Origin: Lactobacillus gigeriorum DSM 23908 = CRBIP 24.85 | GTDB lineage: Bacteria; Bacillota; Bacilli; Lactobacillales; Lactobacillaceae | DNA: 64,000 nucleotides | Assembly (NCBI RefSeq): GCF_000296855.1 | Contig: NZ_CAKC01000093.1 | Span: 62,001-126,000 of the forward strand | Reading direction: 5' to 3' | Part shown: positions 27,059 through 35,247 of the stretch, piece by piece | How the letters are laid out: each line of letters starts with the position of its first letter | Numbering within the stretch: the first letter of the stretch is position 1 | The notes under the pieces: generated by a model | Database searches by the model: none | Told to the model about the DNA's origin: nothing | The model's input: the letters and a program-made list of their open reading frames with translations, nothing else | Position numbers and translations under genes: made by a program

Positions 27059-27063
27059 GATAT

Positions 27064-27125
27064 AAAAAAGACTAATTCGTCTTATTCAGCTGTATTTAGC
27101 TGTTTATCCGAATTAGTCTTTTTGA
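27064..27125. terminator. Bidirectional terminator between fni and HAD hydrolase gene
   Basis: A 15-bp stem (AAAAAGACTAATTCG and its complement) with an inner CAGCTG...CAGCTA-type hairpin sits between convergent genes, with T-rich runs at both ends. It overlaps the last codons of the minus-strand gene. Confidence 0.8.
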
Positions 27126-27913
27126 TTGGCATTAAGAAGTTTGATGATTTCTTTTTGAACTGCACTGTCATTACTTGAGCCAATTACTTGATCAACTATT
27201 TTTCTAGTGCCTTCAAGAGCAGCACTCGTTGCATAGCTAAGCCCTACATATTCAAGCATGGCATTATCATTTTCTCCATCTCCAAAAGCTACCATTTCTT
27301 CTGGATTGATATTTAAACTCTGACTGAGATATCTTAGTCCAACAGCTTTGCTCATTCCTTTAGCTTGAACATCGACTGAATCCTGCCCGCCTGCTACAAC
27401 TTCAAATTGAGGATAGTTTTGACGAATTTTTTGAATTAGTCCAGCTAATTCATTAACGTTAGTATCAAAAGATATTTTAAAAATATCATCCTTAATCTCG
27501 TCAAAACTGTTAACGACAGTGATATGCTTGAAGTACTTTTCCATTTCTTTGTGATAAGCAGCACCATCTTTAGTGCGAACATAGGCACTCCTCAATCCAG
27601 CTACGACAACCGGATTTTTGATTTCTTCAGTAATCTGAATCATTGTTCTAAATTCTTCATCACTAATGTGATTAACATGCAAGATTTGATTGCCCTTAGC
27701 AACCAAAGCCCCATTTTCAGCAATAAAGTAAAGCTTATCAACTACTTTAGGAAATCTAGTTTTTAGATTTTCATATTGATTTCCACTTGCAATTACAAAT
27801 TTGATGTCCTGCTTTTCGACTTGCTCTAAGATTTGGTCAAATAATGCTTGATCGTAGGTTTTATTGTCATTTAACCAAGTACCATCCATATCTGTTGCAA
27901 TAAGTTTTATCAT
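27113..27913 (-). CDS. Cof-type HAD-IIB phosphatase
   Basis: A 266-residue HAD-superfamily hydrolase of the Cof subfamily. Motif I is DMDGT (nucleophile D8, acid/base D10), SGN lies at about 43-45, a conserved lysine in the KGMSKAVGL stretch provides motif III, and FGDGENDNAML is motif IV. Such enzymes dephosphorylate sugar phosphates, nucleotides or flavin precursors, and the substrate cannot be read from sequence. It is last in a four-gene minus-strand operon, 7 bases after the rRNA methyltransferase. Confidence 0.92.
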   Translation of the reverse strand: MIKLIATDMDGTWLNDNKTYDQALFDQILEQVEKQDIKFVIASGNQYENLKTRFPKVVDKLYFIAENGALVAKGNQILHVNHISDEEFRTMIQITEEIKNPVVVAGLRSAYVRTKDGAAYHKEMEKYFKHITVVNSFDEIKDDIFKISFDTNVNELAGLIQKIRQNYPQFEVVAGGQDSVDVQAKGMSKAVGLRYLSQSLNINPEEMVAFGDGENDNAMLEYVGLSYATSAALEGTRKIVDQVIGSSNDSAVQKEIIKLLNANQKD

Positions 27914-27920
27914 CTTGTCC

Positions 27921-29318
27921 CTACTTTCTTAAACCTTTCGGATAAAAATTCTTCAATTGCTTATTACCAGTCATTTTACCAAAAGAAAAGATCTTCTGCT
28001 GGAATGAAACTAACACAAATCCATTTAGTTTATTTGAAATTTGCAAAGTCTCGCCATGCAAGTAACTATCATATTGCTTTTTATCGATCAATTCTACAGT
28101 CTCAGTTTGTGGCAAATTACTTAATACCGCGGCTAATTGATGCCCAGGTTCAAATCGTCTTTTCTTCATAATCCCAAGTTCAAGCCCATTATTTATGATT
28201 TTTAACCCTTTTAATCGCTTAGGATCAAGTGCTGGGATAAAAATATGATCATTGCTATTAAGCGCCAGCGTTTTCCATGATGACAATTGTTCAGGCAAAT
28301 TAAATTTTTCAATTACTTTTGATACATAATCAATTTCTTCTTTGCTTAACTTACCTTTTCCCACATTATTACGCTTGCGTTGTTGCTTTTTAGGACTAAC
28401 GAGCACAGTGTCTTCTTGCTTGCGCTGATCTTTTAAAACGGCTAAGAATTGTCCTTCTCCCAGGTTATTTTGAGGCCAGAATCTAAGCGTATTTTGCAAG
28501 TCCGATAATTTTTGCTCTGTCCATTCAGGATGGCCATAACTAATACCAGTGGTATTTTCTAATGGAAGCTTTTGAATTTGTAAATTATACTTAGCTACTA
28601 ACCATGCCACTATTTGCTCGTCTTCTTCAGGTGAGAATGTACAAGTTGAATAGACTAATTTCCCACCTGGTTTAAGCATTTTCATGGCCTCTTGGAGAAT
28701 TTCTTTCTGCCGTGCTTGACAAGTCATAACATAGTCTTGACTCCAGTAGTTAACGGCATCTTCGCTCTTTCTGAACATTCCTTCACCACTACATGGAGCA
28801 TCGACTAATATTGTGTCAAAAAATTCAGGAAAAACTTTAGCTAAAGCAAATGAATCATTATTTGTTACTACAGCATTGTCAATACCCCAGCGTTCCAGAT
28901 TTTCTCTTAATGCTTTCACTCTCGTAGCTGAGATTTCGTTTGCCACTAATAATCCTTTACCTGCTAAGCTTTCTCCTAATTTGGTAGTTTTTCCACCAGG
29001 CGCTGCACATAAATCTAAAACCTTTTCTCCTGGTTGTACATTTGCAAGTGTGGCTGGAAACATAGCTGAAGGGTCCTGAGAATATACGGATCCACCCACC
29101 CACTCTGGATCAGTTCCATCTATCTCACCATAATATGAAGCAGTTAAATTAGGGATTGGCTTTGACTGATCATAAGAGATATTAGTATCAATTTTTAATT
29201 GATTAATGCGATAGGCTTTTCTTTCAGGTAAGTTTAAAGCCGAAAATAAGCGTTCACTTTCTTCTTGTCCAAGCAAATGCGTGTACTTATTTTTAAATTC
29301 TTCTGGTAACTTAACCAC
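27921..29318 (-). CDS. RsmF-like rRNA (cytosine-C5) methyltransferase
   Basis: A 465-residue NOL1/NOP2/Sun-family RNA m5C methyltransferase. SAM-binding residues lie in LDLCAAPGGKT. The two catalytic cysteines are in DAPCSGEGMFRK and STCTFSPEEDE, and a C-terminal PUA-like region (about 370-460) resembles RsmF/YebU. The family methylates 16S rRNA cytosines. Its ATG overlaps the upstream membrane-protein gene by 8 bases, so it is probably translationally coupled. Confidence 0.93.
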   Translation of the reverse strand: MVKLPEEFKNKYTHLLGQEESERLFSALNLPERKAYRINQLKIDTNISYDQSKPIPNLTASYYGEIDGTDPEWVGGSVYSQDPSAMFPATLANVQPGEKVLDLCAAPGGKTTKLGESLAGKGLLVANEISATRVKALRENLERWGIDNAVVTNNDSFALAKVFPEFFDTILVDAPCSGEGMFRKSEDAVNYWSQDYVMTCQARQKEILQEAMKMLKPGGKLVYSTCTFSPEEDEQIVAWLVAKYNLQIQKLPLENTTGISYGHPEWTEQKLSDLQNTLRFWPQNNLGEGQFLAVLKDQRKQEDTVLVSPKKQQRKRNNVGKGKLSKEEIDYVSKVIEKFNLPEQLSSWKTLALNSNDHIFIPALDPKRLKGLKIINNGLELGIMKKRRFEPGHQLAAVLSNLPQTETVELIDKKQYDSYLHGETLQISNKLNGFVLVSFQQKIFSFGKMTGNKQLKNFYPKGLRK

Positions 29319-30276
29319 GTTTAATTCCCTTCCGACTTAGGTAAAGATATGTTAAAACATAGCTTACCATAAATAGAATAAATTCAAATAATGATAAGAT
29401 TGCGAAATGACCAGGATAACTGTAGAAAGCTCGCCAGCTTAATAAAATATAAACGCCAACGGCTAACAAAACTTCAAATAGAATATATCTAATACTCCGA
29501 TTCATAATCCAATTACGTAACAGATCATCTCGCAAATGGGTACTCTTGCCTTGTCGCCAATAGATAGCGGCAACTAGTATATTTGCAACGATACCAATTA
29601 AAACCATCAAAGCAATAAGAACAATTTCTTTAATGGTTGAAAACCGATTATTACGATGGGTAGTAACAAATTTAGGTACATACATCTGCGTATGATAGTG
29701 CTTAGCAACATGACGAATAATATGTTCAGGAGCATCGATTATAATACGATAATCTTTTAATTTTCCCGTCGCCGTAGGTTGATTAATCCCGGTAGTAAGA
29801 TAATAACTATCTTGCTCAATTTGATGGTAATTTTTAAATTCGCCAATAACTGTATAATAACGGTCATCTAGCTTTAGATACCTGTTTCCTTGTACTTCAG
29901 TAATATTAGCAGTACTATCTGGACCAAGGACTACAACTGGAACTTGACCAGCAAAATCATCGATTGAAAAATATCGTCCATTTTCGGTAGGCTGAGTAAC
30001 AATATTGTTGTTTGCCCATACCAAAACCTGATCAGCTTCATATTTGTTGTCAAAATGAATCTGAATAGTTGCCTTTTCATATCGATTATCTAAATATGTT
30101 AAGAAATCCTTGATTTGTCTATTGCTATTAATATCGAAATATCTGGTATTATTGCTAAGGCCATAGGTTTCTAGTAGTTGATCAGCTTCTTTTGATTGAA
30201 TTTTTGACAAAATGGTACCTGATCCAATAAGCGATAAAATAATTATTAGCGTTAAAAAAACTTTACGTATATTCAT
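29311..30276 (-). CDS. Orphan MacB/FtsX-like membrane protein
   Basis: A 321-residue protein with one N-terminal membrane segment (about 7-23), an external domain of about 190 residues, and three C-terminal membrane segments (about 215-237, 260-280, 287-312). This 1+3 layout, with VPVVVLG in the middle of the external domain and YYTVIGEF further on, resembles MacB/FtsX-type ABC permeases with their periplasmic-core domain. No ATPase partner is adjacent. It overlaps the SAM-protein gene upstream by 4 bases and rsmF downstream by 8. I do not know the function, and the fold assignment is by pattern only. Confidence 0.72.
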   Translation of the reverse strand: MNIRKVFLTLIIILSLIGSGTILSKIQSKEADQLLETYGLSNNTRYFDINSNRQIKDFLTYLDNRYEKATIQIHFDNKYEADQVLVWANNNIVTQPTENGRYFSIDDFAGQVPVVVLGPDSTANITEVQGNRYLKLDDRYYTVIGEFKNYHQIEQDSYYLTTGINQPTATGKLKDYRIIIDAPEHIIRHVAKHYHTQMYVPKFVTTHRNNRFSTIKEIVLIALMVLIGIVANILVAAIYWRQGKSTHLRDDLLRNWIMNRSIRYILFEVLLAVGVYILLSWRAFYSYPGHFAILSLFEFILFMVSYVLTYLYLSRKGIKRG

Positions 30277-31019
30277 TGTTTAACCTGAAAGATCTGTTCA
30301 TCGATAAAATCGAATGATTTAAAAGTGTCGTTTATTCTTGTAATTGCTGCTGAATGACTAAAAAGTTGTTTGTGCCAAAAATCAGGCGAATTTGTTGCTC
30401 CATCCTTTTCTCCAACAAATAATAATGTAGCATGAGGATTGTATTTTTGCCAATTTTGCACGACATTTAAATCATCTTTGGTAAAATTGGGAGCCCAAGA
30501 ACATAAAATTAGATCCGCTTGCGTAAAACGTCTTATTGCGGAAATAGCATCATAGTCAAAAACTGGTATGAATGGTGAACTTCCAGTCTGTGAAGTTTTT
30601 GCCCATTCATTGCTATCAGTTGCAATGGTATCAATACCTAAAGTTTTAAAGCCCAATGACCAGTATGCATTTCCTGCCATAATTTCAAGTACTTGTTTGG
30701 GATGAAATTCATCCTGAATTTGTTGGATCGTAGCTAAATTAGGTACAGACCAAATGCCATATCTTAAAGATAAAAATTGTCGAAGACTATTTAAGAGCTT
30801 ATTTGTAATCTTTAATTGTTGACTTTTTTCAGTCCCAATGTCTTCAAGAATTTGTTCGTATTGATCTGGCAATAGACCTAACGGAACAGGAGCTTTTTTT
30901 AGTAGTTCCCTGGCTGATATTGCGTTTACTATTTGATTGATTTCTTTTACTTGAGTTGTAACTTGTGGATGTGATATTTGCTTATTTAAAAGAGCCAATT
31001 TTGAAAGATAATCTGTCAT
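30273..31019 (-). CDS. Putative SAM-dependent methyltransferase-like protein
   Basis: A 248-residue protein whose second half looks like a class I SAM-binding domain: VLEIMAGNAYWSLGF (motif I-like), then TIATDSNEW with an acidic strand end, and LILCSWAPN where the motif IV strand falls. The first ~100 residues are helical with no recognised motif. The standard GxGxG is replaced by AGNAYW, so catalysis is not certain. It is first in the operon with the orphan permease-like gene, RsmF-like methyltransferase and HAD hydrolase, and diverges from lepB. The substrate is unknown. Confidence 0.65.
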   Translation of the reverse strand: MTDYLSKLALLNKQISHPQVTTQVKEINQIVNAISARELLKKAPVPLGLLPDQYEQILEDIGTEKSQQLKITNKLLNSLRQFLSLRYGIWSVPNLATIQQIQDEFHPKQVLEIMAGNAYWSLGFKTLGIDTIATDSNEWAKTSQTGSSPFIPVFDYDAISAIRRFTQADLILCSWAPNFTKDDLNVVQNWQKYNPHATLLFVGEKDGATNSPDFWHKQLFSHSAAITRINDTFKSFDFIDEQIFQVKQ

Positions 31020-31100
31020 TTAAATAATCCTTTTTTGATATATTAATATTTTACACCAAATCTTTATTACCTTTTTACCTATTAATTCTCGCAAATAGGC

Positions 31101-31106
31101 TATAAT
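31101..31106 (+). promoter_or_regulatory. -10 of lepB promoter
   Basis: TATAAT lies 31 bases before the lepB ATG, after GGC. The -35 is not clear. AAAGAGGAG provides the ribosome site. Confidence 0.5.
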
Positions 31107-31136
31107 ATTAATTAGTACGAAAGAGGAGTTGATTCT

Positions 31137-31700
31137 ATGGCTAAAAAAGCCAACAATGCTGAAGAAGAAAGTCTAGGGAAATTTCTGCTAGACGTTGTTG
31201 TGATGATGGTGATCATGGGTGGAATTTTATATGCTCTGTTTACATTCGTCCTATCTAACGAAACGGTTTCTGGTCCATCAATGCAACCTACTTTTGAAAA
31301 TGGTGATCGCATTATTGCTGTCAGACATTTCTCGCTGAAAAGAAATGACATCGTCATTTTAAAAGCACCGGACCAAAAAGGAGCACTTTATATTAAGCGA
31401 GTTATTGGTCTTCCAGGAGATATGGTAACATCTAAGAATGATAAACTTTACATCAACGGTAAGCAAGTAGCTGAACCATATCTTAACAACAAATTTAAGA
31501 AAGCAGCTAACGCTGCTGGGCAACCCTATACTAATAACTTTACATTGACACGCCGCGTTCCCAAAAATAGTTATTTTGTAATGGGTGATCACCGCGATGT
31601 ATCGAAAGATTCAAGATATTTTGGTTTTGTTAAACGAGATGCGATTACTGGTAAAGTAGTATTTAGATATTGGCCACTTACCCACTGGCAAACCTTCTAA
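31137..31700 (+). CDS. lepB: Signal peptidase I
   Basis: A 187-residue type I signal peptidase that cleaves secretory signal peptides outside the membrane. It has one N-terminal membrane anchor (about 18-39), the catalytic serine S48 in SGPSMQPT, the general-base lysine K87 in YIKRVIGLPGD, and the C-terminal GDHRDVSKDSR box. Length and topology fit the Gram-positive SipS type. It probably processes the secreted lysozymes encoded further along. It is divergent from the SAM-protein operon. Confidence 0.96.
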   Translation: MAKKANNAEEESLGKFLLDVVVMMVIMGGILYALFTFVLSNETVSGPSMQPTFENGDRIIAVRHFSLKRNDIVILKAPDQKGALYIKRVIGLPGDMVTSKNDKLYINGKQVAEPYLNNKFKKAANAAGQPYTNNFTLTRRVPKNSYFVMGDHRDVSKDSRYFGFVKRDAITGKVVFRYWPLTHWQTF

Positions 31701-31711
31701 GTTACCAAGAA

Positions 31712-31740
31712 TTACCTTGCAAAAATAGTTGTGTTAAAAT
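31712..31740 (+). promoter_or_regulatory. Possible promoter of the 61-residue gene
   Basis: TTACCT (31712-31717), a 17-base spacer and an extended -10 TGTTAAAAT (TAAAAT at 31735-31740) precede the small gene. The -35 is weak. Confidence 0.45.
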
Positions 31741-31762
31741 TGTAATGTAAGGAGATCTTAAA

Positions 31763-31948
31763 ATGAATGGATTAGAAGAATTATCGGATGCAATTATTGA
31801 CTTTCAAGTTAAGAATCATATGACAGATACAGATATGGCGTTCGCTAGTAATCTGTCAGTGGAAAAGATCCACGCGATGAAAATTGGTAGTGGAAGTTTT
31901 ACTCCAGAAGAAATCAATCAAGTTTATGATTACATTCAGTCTTATTAG
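31763..31948 (+). CDS. Small conserved protein, LBP_cg2779-like
   Basis: A 61-residue acidic, probably all-helical cytosolic protein. A strong AAGGAGA ribosome site and its own terminator support it as real. The pattern MTDTDMAFASNLSVEKIH followed by FTPEEINQVYDYI looks like a short helix-turn-helix-type fold, and the protein resembles a small family seen in lactobacilli. No DNA-binding activity can be claimed, since the predicted recognition helix is not basic. Function unknown. Confidence 0.78.
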   Translation: MNGLEELSDAIIDFQVKNHMTDTDMAFASNLSVEKIHAMKIGSGSFTPEEINQVYDYIQSY

Positions 31949-31951
31949 TTT

Positions 31952-31981
31952 TAGCGCTCTGTTGAGCGCTATTTATTTTGT
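31952..31981 (+). terminator. Terminator after the 61-residue gene
   Basis: An 8-bp stem TAGCGCTC/GAGCGCTA with a four-base loop is followed by TTTATTTTG. Confidence 0.8.
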
Positions 31982-32021
31982 TTTATAATGATTTAGTAAC
32001 AACGTGTTTAAAACATACCAC

Positions 32022-32050
32022 AATAAAAAAACAGGCATATTTTGCCCGTC
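32022..32050 (-). terminator. Terminator of the ABC exporter operon
   Basis: On the minus strand ACGGGCA-AAAT-ATGCCTGT forms a 7-bp stem followed by seven T residues, immediately 3' of the last permease gene. Confidence 0.75.
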
Positions 32051-32059
32051 TCCTACAAA

Positions 32060-32896
32060 CTAATTTTTTGGTTCAAAATATTTATTGATCATTATCCAAT
32101 CAAGAATAGCTAGGATAATATCTTCAATAAATATTTCTAAATTGCTCTCTCCTATTGTATAAGTAATAAAGTTTGGCCCGATATTCGGTTTTGCGATCAC
32201 AAGTTTGTAGTAATATTTTTCAAAATTGATATTAGCTTGATAAAACAGATAAATACCGATAATAGCCAAAACCAACATGATTATCCATCGAAGTATCTTC
32301 GTGTTTTTAACAGGTAAAGTTTCTGCAATAACACTTCCGAAAAAATTACAAAAGTCAACAAACAGAAAAATCCCTAAAACTAGTAATACCAACATTAACA
32401 AGCTTTGAATTATAGTGCTGAAGTTGAATGAAAAGTACCCTTTTACTATCGATATTTCAATTGTATCAGTCATAGTTTTCACTGCTATCCAGCCAATCAA
32501 GAAAATGCTTGCCATTTGTACTATAAAAATATAGGCACATTCCAGCAAACTACTGATCAGGTTTCCAAGATACAATTTAGAGCTTGAAACTGGTACTAAA
32601 TGCCAAGTTTGACTTAAATTAATACGTTGATTTTGCCAACATAGTACACCGCAGAAAAACATGTCAATGATAGCAGACGTCATAAAAAACAATTGAAATA
32701 TTATGTTAGAAAATGGGCCCTTATCAGTCACGATCCAATGATTGTCGATCATAAAACTAAAATTATCAAATTGACCTACAATTAAGAAAAAGATAATCGC
32801 AAATAATTGTATAATCAAAGCATAGTACACATAGGTCCTCTTTTGTATAAATAATTGTATAATCAATTGCCTAAGTGATACTTTTTCGGCATTCAT
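32060..32896 (-). CDS. ABC-2-type exporter permease (second)
   Basis: A 278-residue membrane protein with about six hydrophobic segments (near 23-40, 64-86, 108-136, 158-184, 199-214, 255-270). It resembles the neighbouring 282-residue permease in size and in an NxxYxxN-type block (SSKLYLGNLISS here, DNKFYIANILTS there), so the two likely arose by duplication and form a heterodimer. It is last in the ytrA-like operon. The transported molecule is unknown; related operons respond to wall-active peptides. Confidence 0.82.
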   Translation of the reverse strand: MNAEKVSLRQLIIQLFIQKRTYVYYALIIQLFAIIFFLIVGQFDNFSFMIDNHWIVTDKGPFSNIIFQLFFMTSAIIDMFFCGVLCWQNQRINLSQTWHLVPVSSSKLYLGNLISSLLECAYIFIVQMASIFLIGWIAVKTMTDTIEISIVKGYFSFNFSTIIQSLLMLVLLVLGIFLFVDFCNFFGSVIAETLPVKNTKILRWIIMLVLAIIGIYLFYQANINFEKYYYKLVIAKPNIGPNFITYTIGESNLEIFIEDIILAILDWIMINKYFEPKN

Positions 32897-32915
32897 AAAT
32901 CAATCCTTGCCCTTT

Positions 32916-33764
32916 CTATTTTTGTTTTGCTTCGATAAATCTATCAAAAAGCACTAGGTTTAGTATTAACAAGACTGCATCTAAAAGCGATATCAAGACA
33001 ATTTGATTAACTAAAGGAGTAGAATCATTAATCCGCATAATTACTCCTAAAAAGTGACCTTCACTTAACATATCAATCGACTTGGCGGAAATGTAGAAAA
33101 ATACAATCAACAACATTAATTTCACTGTTGCTGAAATGAATTTATTTGCAAAAGGCAAAAAATCGATCATTGTTCTGCTTAGAAAATGGTAAGTGCCTAC
33201 AATTAAGTACCAAAAGATGTTGGTAAGAATAATTAAACACACTGATAAGAGCATGGTAGTTATCACACTGTTTAGATCAGATTGACTTATGTGTCCCAAG
33301 GAGAAGTGTGCTCCCTTTCTCAAATCTGGTGACAGTACAAGTCCAAGCCCTAAACTTATTAAAGCTACAATAATTTGTAAAAAACTGTAATAAACTAAAC
33401 TCAAAAATGAGGTCAAAATATTAGCAATATAAAACTTATTATCACTAATTGCGGCCAATCTCCAAGTTGAACTACGATTAATTTTTTCCGTAATATACAC
33501 ACTTGCAATGAAATAAATCATTTCTCCCAGAACAAAAATCGTGATCGTAATAATGAAAAAGCTCATGAAGAAAGTACCAAATATATCTAGCCTTCTAACA
33601 CCGAACCCCTCACTAAACATGTTTGAATGGCCAGTCTGAACTGAAACAGTTGTCCAAACTGAAATCACAGCGGAGGCTATCATTCCGAGTACTAAGAAGA
33701 GATAACTAAGCTTGTTTTTTCTCTTTAGTAGTGGCCGCATTAATTGTCCAAAGGTCAACATCAT
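32916..33764 (-). CDS. ABC-2-type exporter permease (first)
   Basis: A 282-residue integral membrane protein with about six hydrophobic segments. It overlaps the ATPase gene by 4 bases and is followed after 19 bases by a second permease, so the complex probably has two different membrane subunits. The KFYIANILTS block and overall pattern match YtrC/D-like permeases of GntR-controlled exporters. No signal peptide or extracellular sensor domain is visible, unlike BceB-type permeases. Confidence 0.83.
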   Translation of the reverse strand: MMLTFGQLMRPLLKRKNKLSYLFLVLGMIASAVISVWTTVSVQTGHSNMFSEGFGVRRLDIFGTFFMSFFIITITIFVLGEMIYFIASVYITEKINRSSTWRLAAISDNKFYIANILTSFLSLVYYSFLQIIVALISLGLGLVLSPDLRKGAHFSLGHISQSDLNSVITTMLLSVCLIILTNIFWYLIVGTYHFLSRTMIDFLPFANKFISATVKLMLLIVFFYISAKSIDMLSEGHFLGVIMRINDSTPLVNQIVLISLLDAVLLILNLVLFDRFIEAKQK

Positions 33765-34468
33765 TCTGCCTCCTCATCCGCATACAAACTTTCATAATAA
33801 GTTTCGATACTCTCATGTTGTTCGCGAATATCGTCTGCAGATTTATGTGCATATATCTTATGGTCCTTAACAATCACCACTTCATCAAGAAGAGATGAAA
33901 TCTCGTTCACAAAGTGATCTGAAATTAAAATAGTAGATTTTTCATCTTTCCACAAAATAATGGAGTTGATGATTTTCTTACGTGCCATTGAATCAATTCC
34001 GCCAAATGGTTCATCTAGAAGATACAAATCAACTTTTCTTGCAAATGTTAAAGCAATAATCAGCTTTTCTTTCATCCCTTTTGATAGTTGGCTTAATCTC
34101 ATTTCAGGATCTAATTTCATGAATTTACGCAATTCTTCGAATTCATTTTCATCAAAATCAGAAAATAAAATATTGTAGAACTTTACTACCTCTTTTATTT
34201 TAGTAGCATCGCTAAATCCAGATAAATTGTCTGTAAACGAAATATGAGCTTTTCTAAGAGCAGTCTCACTATCCCCTAGCACTTGCACCTCTCCTCGATA
34301 ATTTTTGGCTAAGCCGGCAATAATACGCATTAATGTAGTTTTTCCAGCTCCATTTTCTCCTAACAAGGCTACAATTTTGCCTTGATCTAAATTCAAATTG
34401 ACATCTTGTAAGATACTCTTTTGGTTCTTTCGGTATGTCAAATCCTTGATATTAAGAATTTCCGTCAT
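33761..34468 (-). CDS. ABC exporter ATP-binding protein (YtrB-like)
   Basis: A 235-residue ATPase subunit with Walker A GENGAGKTT (37-45), a signature LSKGMKEKL (variant of LSGGQ), and Walker B LYLLDEPFGGID. The variant signature and short C terminus are typical of ABC-2 exporters such as YtrB. It overlaps the GntR regulator by 17 bases and the first permease by 4, giving one tightly coupled unit that energises export or flips an unknown envelope-active compound. Confidence 0.93.
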   Translation of the reverse strand: MTEILNIKDLTYRKNQKSILQDVNLNLDQGKIVALLGENGAGKTTLMRIIAGLAKNYRGEVQVLGDSETALRKAHISFTDNLSGFSDATKIKEVVKFYNILFSDFDENEFEELRKFMKLDPEMRLSQLSKGMKEKLIIALTFARKVDLYLLDEPFGGIDSMARKKIINSIILWKDEKSTILISDHFVNEISSLLDEVVIVKDHKIYAHKSADDIREQHESIETYYESLYADEEAE

Positions 34469-34829
34469 CTTGATGATCCTCCAAATATTTATTCAAGGTA
34501 CCTAATAATTCTCCCCTTGCAACACCTAAAATTTCCATGTTGTGAATAAACTCCGTTAACTCACTGTCAATAAGCTCTTTTCTAGAAGCCTTGATCAATT
34601 CCGTATCTTCTGTTACGAAATTCCCTTCTCCACGTTTAGTATAAAGAATTCCTTGATCATTCATCCTTTGAAGCGCTCTTTGTACAGTATTAACGTTTAC
34701 AGTTAAATCAACCGCCAATTTTCTAACCGATGGAATCTTTTCTCCTGGCTTTAATTTGTTCATTGCAATTTGCCGATAGAGATATTGCTCTATCTGGATA
34801 TAAATTGGAATATTATCTTTGAATTCCAT
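34452..34829 (-). CDS. GntR-family regulator, YtrA subfamily
   Basis: A 125-residue repressor-like protein. The N-terminal winged helix (about 8-75) has the GntR pattern IYIQIEQYLYRQI, LKPGEKIPSVRKLA and NVNTVQRALQRM. The C-terminal part is only about 45 residues, with no ligand-binding FCD/UTRA domain, which defines the YtrA subfamily. It is first in the ABC exporter operon and probably represses it. An inverted repeat just upstream is the likely operator. In Bacillus, ytrA-type operons respond to antibiotics that bind lipid II. Confidence 0.9.
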   Translation of the reverse strand: MEFKDNIPIYIQIEQYLYRQIAMNKLKPGEKIPSVRKLAVDLTVNVNTVQRALQRMNDQGILYTKRGEGNFVTEDTELIKASRKELIDSELTEFIHNMEILGVARGELLGTLNKYLEDHQDDGNS

Positions 34830-34846
34830 TTTCTACCCTTCTATTC

Positions 34847-34870
34847 ACTGTACTATTATTCTATTACACT
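34847..34870 (-). promoter_or_regulatory. Likely YtrA-type operator
   Basis: On the minus strand AGTGTA-N12-TACAGT forms a near-perfect inverted repeat (5 of 6 positions) just upstream of the regulator gene. YtrA operators in Bacillus are of the AGTGTA/TACACT type with a similar spacer. It overlaps where the promoter should be, consistent with autorepression. Confidence 0.5.
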
Positions 34871-35126
34871 ATTTATGATAACTAATTTAATTCTTAATTT
34901 CAAGCAATTTATTTGTTTCACAAAACGAAGATTTTATTTGTGATTTATAAAAAAATAACTTACTTTTTGATATATTAGGATTTTTAAAGCTGATTATCGT
35001 CTCACATAGTCAAAGTGGATAATTTTTTGTTGATCAATCATCCCTTAGATCTCTGTTATTATAAGGATCTATTGTGTATTTAAAAAACAATGATTTTATC
35101 AAAAAGAGGCAAAATTGTTTCATTAA
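34871..35126. other. Non-coding AT-rich stretch
   Basis: No open frame with a ribosome site, RNA gene or clear promoter was found here. It is part of the 418-base gap between the GntR gene and pepT; the remainder holds the operator, a terminator and short repeats listed separately. Confidence 0.6.
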
Positions 35127-35160
35127 AAAGAGTGTGCAGTAGCTCTACACACTCTTTATA
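35127..35160. terminator. Terminator-like hairpin in the pepT-3' gap
   Basis: A 10-bp perfect stem AAAGAGTGTG (35127-35136) / CACACTCTTT (35148-35157). On the minus strand it is followed by TTAATG after the T-rich arm, so it may be the pepT terminator displaced about 90 bases from the gene. Confidence 0.65.
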
Positions 35161-35167
35161 GTTTTTT

Positions 35168-35230
35168 AAATAGGGCAGAAATAGGGCACACTTTTATCGA
35201 CTATTGGAACCTTATAGAATCCTATAGAAT
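35168..35230. repeat. Short direct repeats, possible old attachment site
   Basis: AAATAGGGCA occurs twice with an 11-base period (35168-35177 and 35179-35188). A second pair, CCTTATAGAAT (35210-35220) and CCTATAGAAT (35221-35230), follows. Tandem GGGCA-type repeats beside a terminator are often seen next to integrase genes of Firmicute elements. No integrase is present, so this is suggestive only. Confidence 0.35.
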
Positions 35231-35247
35231 TTTTTCACGCTGTGAAT

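Noticed and set aside
35168-35230. CRISPR-like repeats
   Set aside because: The repeats are only 10-11 bases, adjacent without spacers, and occur as two pairs; no cas gene is near.
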